The notes: generated by a model from the letters alone, not told the origin. Counted from the first letter of the stretch, positions 15,587 to 23,274 are shown. The stretch is 35,328 nt of DNA from Ruminococcaceae bacterium UBA7067 (GCA_002493755.1 DKZT01000017.1:1-35328); one strand, 5' to 3'. A program made the numbers and translations.

Positions 15587-16522
15587 TTAATTCGCCCAGT
15601 CGGTAGCAAAGGTTCCGACTGTTGAAACCGAAACATAGTAAACGATGAACATAATTATCGCAAATACAGGAAGTGCCGCAAAGCGGTTTGTAACTACTCT
15701 GTCTATTTTGTCGGACACCGAAAGCTTTCCGATATTTTTCTTTTTACAGCAGCTCTCAACGATTGACGTTATATATATGTATCTCTCATTTGTTATAATG
15801 CTCTGTGCGTCATCGTCAAGCTCACACTCCGCCGACTTTATTTCCTTTTCGATAAGCTCTAAAATCTCAGGCTCAAGCTTCAGCTGCTCAAGCACCTTGT
15901 CATCACGCTCAAACAGCTTGACTGCGTACCAGCGTTTCTGTTCCTTTGGCAGTTGATGCACCGTTATCCCCTCAATATGTGCGAGAGCGCGCTCGACCGT
16001 GCCGCAAAAGCTGTGGCGAGGAATTGTTTTCTCACCCTTAGCGGCTTCAACCGCAGCCTGCGCCGCTTCATCAATACCCTCTCCCTTAAGCGCTGAAATC
16101 TCGACAATCCTGCACCCCAGCCGCTTTGAAAGCTCGTTTATATCTATTTTGTCGCCGTTCTTCCTCACTATATCGACCATATTTATTGCAATAACAACAG
16201 GTATGCCCAGCTCTGTGAGCTGTGTTGTAAGATAGAGATTGCGCTCTAAATTTGTTCCGTCAATAATGTTAAGTATCGCATCGGGACGCTCGTTAATAAG
16301 GTAGTTTCTTGCGACAACCTCCTCAAGAGTGTACGGTGAAAGCGAATAAATGCCCGGCAGGTCAGTGAGAATAACGCCGTTGTGCTTTTTAAGCTTTCCC
16401 TCCTTTTTCTCAACGGTCACGCCCGGCCAGTTTCCGACAAACTGATTTGAGCCGGTAAGCGCGTTGAAAAGTGTTGTTTTGCCGCAGTTCGGATTTCCGG
16501 CAAGTGCAATTTTAATGCTCAT
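15587..16522 (-). CDS. feoB: FeoB GTPase domain, truncated before the permease
   Basis: N-terminal part of the ferrous iron transporter FeoB. The 311-residue product keeps the G-protein motifs: G1 GNPNCGKT (residues 9-16), the switch region VGNWPGVTVEKKEG, G3 DLPGIYSL and G4 NMVD, then the helical spacer and the first membrane helix (ALPVFAIIMFIVYYVSVSTVG). It stops after FATDWAN, where full-length FeoB (over 600 residues) continues into the Gate-domain permease. Only 75 bp separate it from rbr, so no permease fragment remains in any frame. Either it is a decayed pseudogene or a stand-alone GTPase acting with another FeoB. RBS AAGGGAG fits the ATG. Confidence 0.85.
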   Translation of the reverse strand: MSIKIALAGNPNCGKTTLFNALTGSNQFVGNWPGVTVEKKEGKLKKHNGVILTDLPGIYSLSPYTLEEVVARNYLINERPDAILNIIDGTNLERNLYLTTQLTELGIPVVIAINMVDIVRKNGDKIDINELSKRLGCRIVEISALKGEGIDEAAQAAVEAAKGEKTIPRHSFCGTVERALAHIEGITVHQLPKEQKRWYAVKLFERDDKVLEQLKLEPEILELIEKEIKSAECELDDDAQSIITNERYIYITSIVESCCKKKNIGKLSVSDKIDRVVTNRFAALPVFAIIMFIVYYVSVSTVGTFATDWAN

Positions 16523-16539
16523 ATCAAATCTCCCTTAAG

Positions 16540-16555
16540 GTTAGTTTATGCTAAC
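16540..16555. promoter_or_regulatory. Palindromic metal-box candidate upstream of feoB
   Basis: GTTAG-N6-CTAAC, in the 56-bp gap between feoA and feoB and just upstream of the feoB ribosome-binding site. Same spacing and half-sites as the boxes at 17084 and 17109. A TATAGT hexamer on the minus strand (16554-16559) overlaps it and may be an internal promoter. Confidence 0.65.
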
Positions 16556-16578
16556 TATATTTTAAAAAATAAGAGGTA

Positions 16579-16800
16579 CTATTCCACCTCGACCATTTCC
16601 GCGTCTGCCTTTCGCATTGACAGCTCATATCCTCTGACAGTAACCTCAACAGGGTCGCCCAGCGGCGCGGTTTTGCGGATATACACCTCAACTCCTCTTG
16701 TTATGCCCATATCCATTATGCGGCGTTTAACCGCTCCCTCGCCGTGAAGCTTCAAAACCCTGAGAGTTTCCCCAACCTTAGCCTGTCTTAATGTTTTCAT
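16579..16800 (-). CDS. feoA: FeoA family protein (proximal to feoB)
   Basis: Small SH3-like cytoplasmic partner of FeoB. The 73-residue product shows the family pattern LRQAKVGETLRVLKLHGEGAVKRRIMDMGITRGVEVYIRKTAPLGDPVEVTVRGYELSMRKADAEMVEV, which contains the usual DMG and APLGDP segments. It lies between a second FeoA gene and the truncated feoB. The tandem FeoA arrangement is common in clostridia. Confidence 0.94.
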   Translation of the reverse strand: MKTLRQAKVGETLRVLKLHGEGAVKRRIMDMGITRGVEVYIRKTAPLGDPVEVTVRGYELSMRKADAEMVEVE

Positions 16801-16816
16801 ACGAACTCCTCCTCAA

Positions 16817-17029
16817 TCATACCATGATTTTTCCAGCCATTTCTCTGCTGATTGCAACGCGCGTATCCTTAACGTTTACAATCAGGTTTCCGCCAATAGA
16901 CGATACTATCCGAACCTCTCTGCCCGGCACAAAACCCAAAGCATTCAAATGCTTTACAACCTCGGTTCTGCCGCCGACTTTTTTGATTATACTGAGCCGA
17001 CCTATATCGGCAAATGTCAAGGGCATCAT
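16817..17029 (-). CDS. feoA: FeoA family protein (first gene of feo operon)
   Basis: Second FeoA-like SH3 domain protein, about 70 residues: MPLTFADIGRLSIIKKVGG, HLNALGFVPGREVRIVS and a C-terminal RVAISREMAGKIMV. It is more divergent than the other copy and lacks the APLGDP segment. The start is uncertain between 17035 (GTG), 17029 and 17026; GGAAAG upstream favours 17029. It is the first gene behind the promoter at 17107-17135 and the metal-box palindromes. Confidence 0.88.
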   Translation of the reverse strand: MMPLTFADIGRLSIIKKVGGRTEVVKHLNALGFVPGREVRIVSSIGGNLIVNVKDTRVAISREMAGKIMV

Positions 17030-17048
17030 ATTCACCGTACTTTCCAGA

Positions 17049-17064
17049 GTAAGTTTAAACTAAC
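17049..17064. promoter_or_regulatory. Metal-box candidate (one mismatch), feo leader
   Basis: GTAAG-N6-CTAAC, one base off the GTTAG-N6-CTAAC palindrome, with a symmetric TTTAAA centre. It lies in the leader of the feo transcript, 20 bp upstream of the first feoA. Confidence 0.5.
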
Positions 17065-17083
17065 TCATATCATTAAATAATCA

Positions 17084-17099
17084 GTTAGTATTACCTAAC
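17084..17099. promoter_or_regulatory. Metal-box candidate in feo promoter region
   Basis: GTTAG-TATTAC-CTAAC, a nearly perfect palindrome between the -10 box of the feo promoter and the first feoA. Its half-site resembles the TTAG/CTAA halves known from DtxR/IdeR-type operators. Confidence 0.65.
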
Positions 17100-17106
17100 C
17101 ATAAAT

Positions 17107-17135
17107 ATGTTAGCACTAACTAACTCAGTTGTCAA
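17107..17135 (-). promoter_or_regulatory. feo operon promoter with overlapping operator
   Basis: On the minus strand TTGACA (17130-17135), 17-bp spacer, TAACAT (17107-17112). A GTTAG-CACTAA-CTAAC palindrome (17109-17124) covers the spacer and the -10 box, so a bound DtxR-type repressor would block the polymerase directly. Confidence 0.72.
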
Positions 17136-17174
17136 TACTTATCGACAAGAATTTTATATTTTCTCCAAATCGTA

Positions 17175-17204
17175 TTGAAATACACACCACAAATATGTTA
17201 TACT
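17175..17204 (+). promoter_or_regulatory. Probable promoter of the DtxR-type regulator
   Basis: TTGAAA (17175-17180), 18-bp spacer, TATACT (17199-17204). No GTTAG-N6-CTAAC box overlaps it, which suggests that the regulator gene is not itself strongly repressed. Confidence 0.55.
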
Positions 17205-17236
17205 ATTACAAAATAACATTGCAAGGCGGTGGCATT

Positions 17237-17602
17237 TTGAAAATACAGGAATCTGCCGAAAATTATCTGGAAGCAATTTTAATGATTCAAAACAGCAAAG
17301 GCTCTGTTCGCTCTATCGACATTGTGAACACACTTGATTTCAGCAAGCCGAGCGTAAGCGTGGCTATGAAAAATCTGCGCAAAAACGGCTATATCGAAAT
17401 GGACAATGACGGCTATATATCGCTTCTGCCGCCCGGCCTTGAAATAGCCGAAAGAATGTATGAGCGGCACAGGCTTATCTCCCGGTGGCTTATCTCGCTC
17501 GGCGTCAACGAAAAAACAGCCGTCCGTGACGCCTGCCGAATGGAACACGTTATAAGCGCAGAAACCTTTGAAGCAATGAAAAAGGTTATGGGAAATACAT
17601 AA
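17237..17602 (+). CDS. DtxR/MntR family metal-dependent transcriptional regulator
   Basis: Predicted iron- or manganese-sensing repressor. The 121-residue product has an N-terminal winged helix (ENYLEAILMIQ, then RSIDIVNTLDFSKPSVSVAMKNLRKNGYIE) and a dimerisation helix region with YERHRLISRWLISLGV and CRMEHVISAETFEAM. By comparison with Bacillus MntR, Glu near residue 8-11, His in YERH and Glu-His in MEH are kept as metal ligands; there is no SH3-like third domain, so it is an MntR-sized protein. The start is a TTG with AAGGCGGTGG just upstream. It is divergent from feoA and likely controls it through the palindromes in the shared region. Which metal it senses is open. Confidence 0.87.
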   Translation: MKIQESAENYLEAILMIQNSKGSVRSIDIVNTLDFSKPSVSVAMKNLRKNGYIEMDNDGYISLLPPGLEIAERMYERHRLISRWLISLGVNEKTAVRDACRMEHVISAETFEAMKKVMGNT

Positions 17603-17631
17603 ATGCGGATTGATTTGCAGGAGGAATGAGT

Positions 17632-17970
17632 ATGATAATCGAATATAAAATTATCATTGCAAAGGTTGCTGTGGCTTTTCTCACGGCTGCTCAATTTGCT
17701 ATTATTGTCGGTGCAGTCGGTTCTGAAATGATTTCGCCTTTTCTGATTCTCGCATTGTTTTTCATAGGTCAGTTATCAGCCTTTCTGATTTTTAAAGACG
17801 ATTGTATGACCGAAAGACATAGAGAAAAAATCAAAAGGGAAAACAGCCCAAAGGTTTGCCGCAGATGCAAGATGATAAGATTGTACTTGCGTATCGCCTC
17901 AATTATTGAAGCAGTATGCGGACCGTTTCTCCTTATCCTTTGGGGAGTTATACGGATAAAGAATTTATAA
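17632..17970 (+). CDS. Small membrane protein of unknown function (paralogue 1)
   Basis: 112-residue protein that I do not recognise. Three hydrophobic segments are visible: about residues 5-27, 33-54 and 86-108. Between the second and third is a polar loop with FKDDCMTE, then KVCRRCK, and the last segment contains EAVCGPFLLILWGVI. It is a paralogue of the next gene. The ATG at 17632 is 7 bp after AGGAGG (17619-17624), which is too close to the ATG at 17626. It follows the metalloregulator by 29 bp and is probably in the same transcript, so a role in metal handling is possible but unproven. Confidence 0.75.
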   Translation: MIIEYKIIIAKVAVAFLTAAQFAIIVGAVGSEMISPFLILALFFIGQLSAFLIFKDDCMTERHREKIKRENSPKVCRRCKMIRLYLRIASIIEAVCGPFLLILWGVIRIKNL

Positions 17971-17995
17971 CGCTAAACTTTGGAGAATTACTATT

Positions 17996-18337
17996 ATGAC
18001 TAAGATAGCAAAATTACATATCTCGCAGTTTCTCGCTATGTTTGTTACTTTTATTGAATCAGCCGGAGTAGTTTTGTTTGGTGCAACGAAAATTGACAGT
18101 CTATTTTTTGTGTTAACCTTACTTTTTACAAATCTGTTTATCGCAAAAATTCTTTTCAAAGACGAGTGCTTTATAGAACTGTATATCGACAAGGAAAGTG
18201 ACAGCTACTACGAAAAATCGCGTTCAAATTATGCGTTTCTTTATCCTTTATACAGGGTTTATATCCGCTTTGCTTTATTAGTTGACGCATTTTGCGCTCC
18301 CTTGTTTTTTGTTTTGTGGCTGATATACGAGCCATAA
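17996..18337 (+). CDS. Small membrane protein of unknown function (paralogue 2)
   Basis: 113-residue protein with the same plan as the preceding gene: hydrophobic segments at about 8-30, 33-54 and 88-110, a loop with FKDECFIE, and a last segment with YIRFALLVDAFCAPLFFVLWLIY. Shared positions with paralogue 1 are FKD-[DE]-C..E, Y.R.A, A.C.P and LW.I. The CxxC of paralogue 1 is missing here. Start supported by GGAGAA 9 bp upstream. It is the last gene of the dtxR-type operon, followed by a terminator. Confidence 0.75.
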   Translation: MTKIAKLHISQFLAMFVTFIESAGVVLFGATKIDSLFFVLTLLFTNLFIAKILFKDECFIELYIDKESDSYYEKSRSNYAFLYPLYRVYIRFALLVDAFCAPLFFVLWLIYEP

Positions 18338-18401
18338 ACTGCATGCTACATATTTTTGTTCCCGATTAAAAACAAAAATTTCTATATACAACAACACAAA
18401 T

Positions 18402-18435
18402 CCCCTGCTGATTTCTCGGCAGGGGTTGCTTTTTA
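18402..18435 (+). terminator. Terminator of the dtxR-type operon
   Basis: CCCCTGC (18402-18408) pairs with GCAGGGG (18419-18425); TTGCTTTTT follows. It lies 64 bp past the last small membrane protein gene. Confidence 0.8.
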
Positions 18436-18464
18436 AAATATTAAAATTATTACTTAATTTAAGA

Positions 18465-21400
18465 TTACTTAAGCTTCCAGAGCTCCTCAGCATACTGGAG
18501 GATTGTTCTGTCTGATGAGAACTTGCCCGCGTTTGCTGTGTTCATAAGGCACTTTCTGCCGAATGCGATTCTGTCGCTGTAATCATTGTTGCACTTAATC
18601 TTAGCCTCAACATAAGACGGAAGATCCTGAAGAATATAGTAGTGGTCAGGCTGATGCCAGCATGCACCCTTGATAAGCGATGTGTGAAGCTCTGCAAAGC
18701 TGCCCTCGCCCTGAGCGCCGCCGTCGTCGAATGTGCCGTCGATAAGAGTATCGATAACCTTCTTGATTTCCGGGTTGGTGTTGTAAATCTTCTCAGGATC
18801 ATAGCCCTCAGCAGCAAGCTTGTTGATTTCTTCAACTCTTGCGCCGAAGATATACTCGTTCTCCTCGCCTGCTTCGTGTGTAATCTCAACATTAGCGCCG
18901 TCAAATGTACCTAGCGTTACTGCACCGTTGAGCATAAACTTCATATTACCTGTACCGGAAGCCTCTGTACCTGCTGTTGAAATCTGCTCTGAAACATCAG
19001 CGGCAACAACAATCTTCTCGGCATAGGATACGTTGTAGTTAGAAACGAATACAACCTTGAGCTTATCGTTTACATCAGGGTCATTGTTAACAAGCTTTGC
19101 AATCTCGTTGATATACTTGATGATTGCTTTAGCTCTTGCGTAACCCGGAGCAGCCTTTGCACCGAAGATGAACGCAGTCGGGTTCCAGTTCTTAAGCTCG
19201 CCGTTCTTCAGCTTGAAGTAAATGTCAACGATTGAGAAAGCGTTAAGAAGCTGTCTCTTGTACTCGTGGAGTCTCTTAACCTGAATGTCAAAGATGAAGC
19301 TCGGGTCAAGCTTTACGCCGTCGTGCTTCTCAATATAATCAGCGAGCTGAGCCTTTTTCTTAGCCTTAATCTCGTTGAATTCCTTAACTGTGTTGTCGTC
19401 AATAGCTGTTTCAAGCTTCTTGAGAACAGAGAGATCTCTGAGCCAGCCGTCGCCAACTCTGTCTGTGATGAACTTTGAAAGCTCCGGGTTGCAAAGACCG
19501 AGCCAACGGCGCTGTGTAATACCGTTTGTCTTGTTCTGGAAGCGCTCCGGATAAATCTGATACCAATCGTTAAGAACGTCGTGCTTAAGAATCTCTGTGT
19601 GGATATAAGCAACACCGTTTGTGTAGCTTGAAGCATAGATAGCAAGTCTTGCCATATGAACAACGCCGCCGTCGATAATTCTCATACCGTCAAGCTTTGT
19701 CGGAACCTTTGCTTCTCCCTTATCGTCAGCCTCTTCTTCAGCCTGCGGTACAGCCGGAACATTAAGTCCCTTTGCAGTGAGGTCGGCAACAAGTCTTGCG
19801 TCGATCTTCTCAATGATAGCGTAAATCTCAGGAATAACGCTCTTCATAAGGTCGATGCTCCACTTCTCAAGAGCCTCAGCCATAACTGTGTGGTTTGTAT
19901 AAGCAAATGTCTTCTGAGCAATCTCGAATGCCTCGTCAAAGCTTAAACCGTCGTTCTGGAGAAGTCTGATAAGCTCAGGAATAGCGCAAACCGGGTGAGT
20001 ATCGTTGAGCTGTACAGCGCAATGAGCAGAGAATTTGCTGTAATCATTGCCGTACTTAGCCTTATATCTCTTGATAATATCCTGCAAGGAAGCGCTGCAG
20101 AAGAAATACTGCTGCTTCAAGCGGAGAACCTTGCCCTCGTAGCTGTTGTCGTTAGGATAAAGAACCTTAGAGATATTCTCTGCCGAGTTCTTGCTCTTAA
20201 CAGCAGCGTCATAGTGACAGTTGTTGAACTCGAGGAAGTTGAAGTCCTCAACAGCCTCTGCCTGCCACAAACGAAGTGTATTGATATTCTCTGTGCCGTA
20301 GCCGATAACAGCCATATCGTAAGGAACAGCCTTAACTGTTTCGTCCGAGAACTTAACAAGCACTGTGTCGCTCTCAGCTCTTACGCTCCACGGATCGCCG
20401 AAGCGCTGCCAATCGTCAGCAACCTCAACCTGGAAACCGTTCTTAATCTGCTGCTTGAAAAGGCCGTACTTATAGCGTATGCCGTAACCGTCAAGCGGTA
20501 CATCCTGTGTGGCGGCGCTGTCAAGGAAGCAGGCTGCCAGACGGCCAAGACCGCCGTTGCCGAGCGCTGCATCGTCAATGTCCTCAAACACATTGATATC
20601 AATGCCCTTTTCATCAAGAATCTGCTTAACATCCTCAAGAATATCAAGGCAGTAAAGATTGTTATACATCATTCTGCCCATCAGAAATTCAGCTGAGAAG
20701 TAGTAAGCTCTTCTGTTGTTTGCATGGGTTTCCTTGCTCTTGTTCCAACGGTCTGCAATTTCACCCATTACAGCCCTACCCAAAGCTGTGTGAAGCTCAG
20801 CCGGGGTTAAATCCTCAACATTTTTGCAAAACTCGCTTTTGGCATTCTCAACAAGAGCCTCCATGATTTTGTTCTGATTCATCGGTAAATCTTCCTCCAG
20901 TCTTCCATATGTCTTTGCTAATTTTCTTAATTTATATGCCAACTCCTTATCAGCAGCCGTCGGCTTCATACGCCATGCCCAGTTGCCCCCCAAGGTAGAT
21001 GGTATGTTCATTCGTGCCTCGGTGCCAAGACCGAGAATATCCTGCATCTGAATAATTGCATAGTCGCTCACGCTTGCGTATGCCGTTCTGATGATACCCC
21101 AGTTAAACGGCTCGTCCTCAGGCATATTGCAATACTTTCTTGCGAACTCAACATCCTCTTCCTTTGCTGTTGCCGCCCAGCCCAAAATAGTATCGTTATC
21201 GTGTGTGCCGGAGTAAACAACACTGTTGCTTGTATAGTTATGCGGCAGATAGTTATTTTCCTCGTCGCTGTCAAATGCAAACTCCAAAACCTTCATTCCC
21301 GGATAACCCGAGTCAGCCAGAAGCTTTTCAACGCTCGGAGTAAGCAGTCCCAAGTCCTCGGCTACAATCGGAACATCACCGAGCTTTTTCTTCATTGTTT

Positions 21401-22379
21401 CAAAGAACTTAATGCCCGGACCCTCAAGCCACTCGCCGTGAACAGCGTCCTCGGCAGGATACGGAATTGCATAGTAGGAATCAAAGCCTCTGAAGTGGTC
21501 GATTCTTGTGATGTCAAACATCTTTGAAACGCCGGCAATTCTCTTTATCCACCAGTCATACTTAGTCTTTTTGAGGTAGTTCCAATCATAAATCGGGTTG
21601 CCCCAGAGCTGACCTGTCGCCGAGAAATAATCAGGCGGACAGCCTGCAACGCATACAGGATTCAGATCCTTGTCAAGCCAGAACACCTCGGGGTTAGCCC
21701 AGGTATCGGCGCTGTCCATTGCAACGTAAATCGGAATATCGCCCATAATCTGAACGTCCTTGGCGTTTACATAAGCCTTAAAGGCGTTCCACTGCTTGAA
21801 GAAAAGATATTGAATAAATTGCCAGTATCTTATATCGTCGCTGAACCTTTTGGTATATTCATTAATTGCCTTCTGCTTTCTCGTTTTGATATCTTCGTCC
21901 GGCCACTCTGTCCACGACTTCATACCAAAGCTCTTCTTAACAGCCATATAAAGCGCATAATCGTCAATCCACGCCTTATTCTCCTGAACAAACTGCTCAA
22001 ATTCCTCGAAGTCGCCCTTCTCCTGGAAATTTCTGTAAGCAATGTAGAGCACATCAAAGCGAACGTTGTAGATTTTCTCGTAGTCAACCTTCTCACGATT
22101 GCTGCCCCAATCACGGTCCTTTAAATCGTCCTCAGTTAAAAGTCCGTCTTCAACGAGCGTATCCAGATCAATCATATACGGGTTGCCCGCATAAATTGAA
22201 AAGGACTGGTAGGGGGAGTCGCCATAGCTGGTGGGACCCAGCGGAAGCAGCTGCCATATTTTCTGTCCTGCTGCCTGAAGGAAGTCAGCAAATTTATAAG
22301 CTTCCTTGCCGAGTGTTCCGATTCCGTATGGAGACGGTAGAGAGGTAATGGGCAAAAGTATGCCCGCACATCTTGCCAT
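18465..22379 (-). CDS. MalQ-GlgP fusion: 4-alpha-glucanotransferase and glycogen phosphorylase
   Basis: One uninterrupted frame of 1304 residues joins two enzymes of maltodextrin/glycogen breakdown. Residues 1 to about 495 are a complete GH77 amylomaltase: CAGILLPITSLPSPYGIG, nucleophile Asp in ITRIDHFRGF, VAEDLG, SGTHDNDT. From about 500 a complete GT35 phosphorylase follows: AYYFSAEFLMGR, ALGNGGLGRLAACF, LNDTHP, QVKRLHEYKRQLLN, and the PLP lysine in GTEASGTGNMKFMLNGA. A short acidic insert (AEEEADDKGEAK) sits in the phosphorylase half. The start at 22379 has AGGAG 8 bp upstream; the extra 14 upstream codons do not belong to MalQ. At the junction an internal ATG (20882) has GGAGGAAG 8 bp upstream, so free GlgP (805 residues) may also be made. 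Cytoplasmic; it would release glucose-1-phosphate. Confidence 0.9.
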   Translation of the reverse strand: MARCAGILLPITSLPSPYGIGTLGKEAYKFADFLQAAGQKIWQLLPLGPTSYGDSPYQSFSIYAGNPYMIDLDTLVEDGLLTEDDLKDRDWGSNREKVDYEKIYNVRFDVLYIAYRNFQEKGDFEEFEQFVQENKAWIDDYALYMAVKKSFGMKSWTEWPDEDIKTRKQKAINEYTKRFSDDIRYWQFIQYLFFKQWNAFKAYVNAKDVQIMGDIPIYVAMDSADTWANPEVFWLDKDLNPVCVAGCPPDYFSATGQLWGNPIYDWNYLKKTKYDWWIKRIAGVSKMFDITRIDHFRGFDSYYAIPYPAEDAVHGEWLEGPGIKFFETMKKKLGDVPIVAEDLGLLTPSVEKLLADSGYPGMKVLEFAFDSDEENNYLPHNYTSNSVVYSGTHDNDTILGWAATAKEEDVEFARKYCNMPEDEPFNWGIIRTAYASVSDYAIIQMQDILGLGTEARMNIPSTLGGNWAWRMKPTAADKELAYKLRKLAKTYGRLEEDLPMNQNKIMEALVENAKSEFCKNVEDLTPAELHTALGRAVMGEIADRWNKSKETHANNRRAYYFSAEFLMGRMMYNNLYCLDILEDVKQILDEKGIDINVFEDIDDAALGNGGLGRLAACFLDSAATQDVPLDGYGIRYKYGLFKQQIKNGFQVEVADDWQRFGDPWSVRAESDTVLVKFSDETVKAVPYDMAVIGYGTENINTLRLWQAEAVEDFNFLEFNNCHYDAAVKSKNSAENISKVLYPNDNSYEGKVLRLKQQYFFCSASLQDIIKRYKAKYGNDYSKFSAHCAVQLNDTHPVCAIPELIRLLQNDGLSFDEAFEIAQKTFAYTNHTVMAEALEKWSIDLMKSVIPEIYAIIEKIDARLVADLTAKGLNVPAVPQAEEEADDKGEAKVPTKLDGMRIIDGGVVHMARLAIYASSYTNGVAYIHTEILKHDVLNDWYQIYPERFQNKTNGITQRRWLGLCNPELSKFITDRVGDGWLRDLSVLKKLETAIDDNTVKEFNEIKAKKKAQLADYIEKHDGVKLDPSFIFDIQVKRLHEYKRQLLNAFSIVDIYFKLKNGELKNWNPTAFIFGAKAAPGYARAKAIIKYINEIAKLVNNDPDVNDKLKVVFVSNYNVSYAEKIVVAADVSEQISTAGTEASGTGNMKFMLNGAVTLGTFDGANVEITHEAGEENEYIFGARVEEINKLAAEGYDPEKIYNTNPEIKKVIDTLIDGTFDDGGAQGEGSFAELHTSLIKGACWHQPDHYYILQDLPSYVEAKIKCNNDYSDRIAFGRKCLMNTANAGKFSSDRTILQYAEELWKLK
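20880..20898 (-). promoter_or_regulatory. Internal ribosome-binding site and ATG at MalQ/GlgP junction
   Basis: Minus strand: GGAGGAAG (20891-20898), an 8-bp spacer and ATG (20880-20882), in frame with the fusion, coding LEEDLPM. The ATG is where a separate GlgP would begin. Strength and spacing are as good as the best start sites in this window. Confidence 0.6.
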
Positions 22380-22423
22380 AGTGTCAACTCCTGTCATATT
22401 TATTTTTGATTCTAATATCACGG

Positions 22424-22442
22424 TTCGGGTACTCCGCCCGAA
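22424..22442 (-). promoter_or_regulatory. Hairpin in the leader of malQ-glgP
   Basis: TTCGGG and CCCGAA form a 6-bp GC-rich stem with a 7-nt loop, about 45 bp upstream of the start. On the minus strand TGATATT occurs on both sides as a direct repeat. A TTGACA hexamer lies upstream at about 22475-22480. It could be a leader hairpin or part of an operator; nothing more can be said. Confidence 0.3.
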
Positions 22443-22627
22443 ATATCATTCTGATTTTAGCTGCATTTTATTCCTGTCAAAGAAAAAATACACAATATGA
22501 ACAAAGAAAACCTGTAACTCCAAATTTCCCCATTCAATATACAAGTTTAACATATATCGGTGATGAATGCAATATCTTTGTTGTAATATCGGTGTTATAG
22601 TCGCTAAATTCTGCAACACCGCAGAAT

Positions 22628-23170
22628 TTATTTGTTTAAATTGCTTTTATACGCCATTAAAATTGCCGCTGCAGCCGACAAATTTCGCACCTCGTCCCTT
22701 GTTATTGTAACGTCCCAAAGCTCCAGTCTTACACAGCCGCAGCCTCGCTTATCGGCATACCCGATATACACAAGACCGACAGGCTTCTGATCGCTGCCGC
22801 CGCCCGGACCTGCAATGCCGGTTGTTGAAAGTCCTATATCAGCTCCCGAAAGAGCGCGAACGCCGAGTGCCATCTGCATAGCTGTTTCCGGCGATACTGC
22901 ACCGTGCTGTTCAAGAATTTCGTGGTCTACGCCAAGCACTCCCTCCTTAATATCATTTGAATAGGAGCAAATGCCGCAGTGGAACACCTCGCTTGCGCCC
23001 GAAATATCTGTGATAAGCTTTGAGATAAGTCCGCCCGTGCAGCTTTCCGCCGTTGCGATAGTTCTGCGCTTCTTCGACAAAAGCTCAACAAGCGCACGCG
23101 ACGGTGTGTGGCGGTTGTCCCTGAAAAGCCTCAGCTGAGAATAAAGCTGTCTGCCGGTTAAAGTTTCCAT
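22628..23170 (-). CDS. pncC: Nicotinamide-nucleotide amidase, CinA C-terminal domain protein
   Basis: Stand-alone CinA C-terminal domain of 180 residues. The family deamidates nicotinamide mononucleotide in NAD recycling (PncC). Motifs: TIATAESCTGGLISKLIT, GAVSPETAMQMA and STTGIAGPGGGSDQKPVGLVYIG. The N-terminal MoaB-like domain of full CinA is absent, which is normal for this subgroup, and an approximately 25-residue N-terminal helix precedes the domain. It lies downstream of rarA and the DUF6472-type gene, separated by a repeat-bearing gap of about 100 bp. Confidence 0.9.
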   Translation of the reverse strand: METLTGRQLYSQLRLFRDNRHTPSRALVELLSKKRRTIATAESCTGGLISKLITDISGASEVFHCGICSYSNDIKEGVLGVDHEILEQHGAVSPETAMQMALGVRALSGADIGLSTTGIAGPGGGSDQKPVGLVYIGYADKRGCGCVRLELWDVTITRDEVRNLSAAAAILMAYKSNLNK

Positions 23171-23184
23171 ACTGTACCTCCGTT

Positions 23185-23270
23185 ATATGCGCCGCTTTGC
23201 GGCATTAATGAATAATGAATAAATAATAACTTATGTAGTCGCAGAGTTGAGTTGAATTTCGCAACGAGTT
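23185..23270. repeat. Mosaic intergenic repeat fragment
   Basis: Contains GCCGCTTTGCGGC (23191-23203), an A/T-rich AATGAATAATGAATAAATAA spacer, GAGTTGA/GAGTTGAA heptads and TTTCGCAACGAG. The same modules in a similar order occur at 6.4, 10.6, 28.9 and 30.1 kb. Confidence 0.6.
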
Positions 23271-23274
23271 TTTC

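Noticed and set aside
20870..20950. Possible frameshift or assembly join producing an artificial MalQ-GlgP fusion
   Set aside because: The frame is open through the junction, both halves are complete and in phase, and the linker codes for normal residues. Read-level proof is still needed, so it is kept as a finding with that test.
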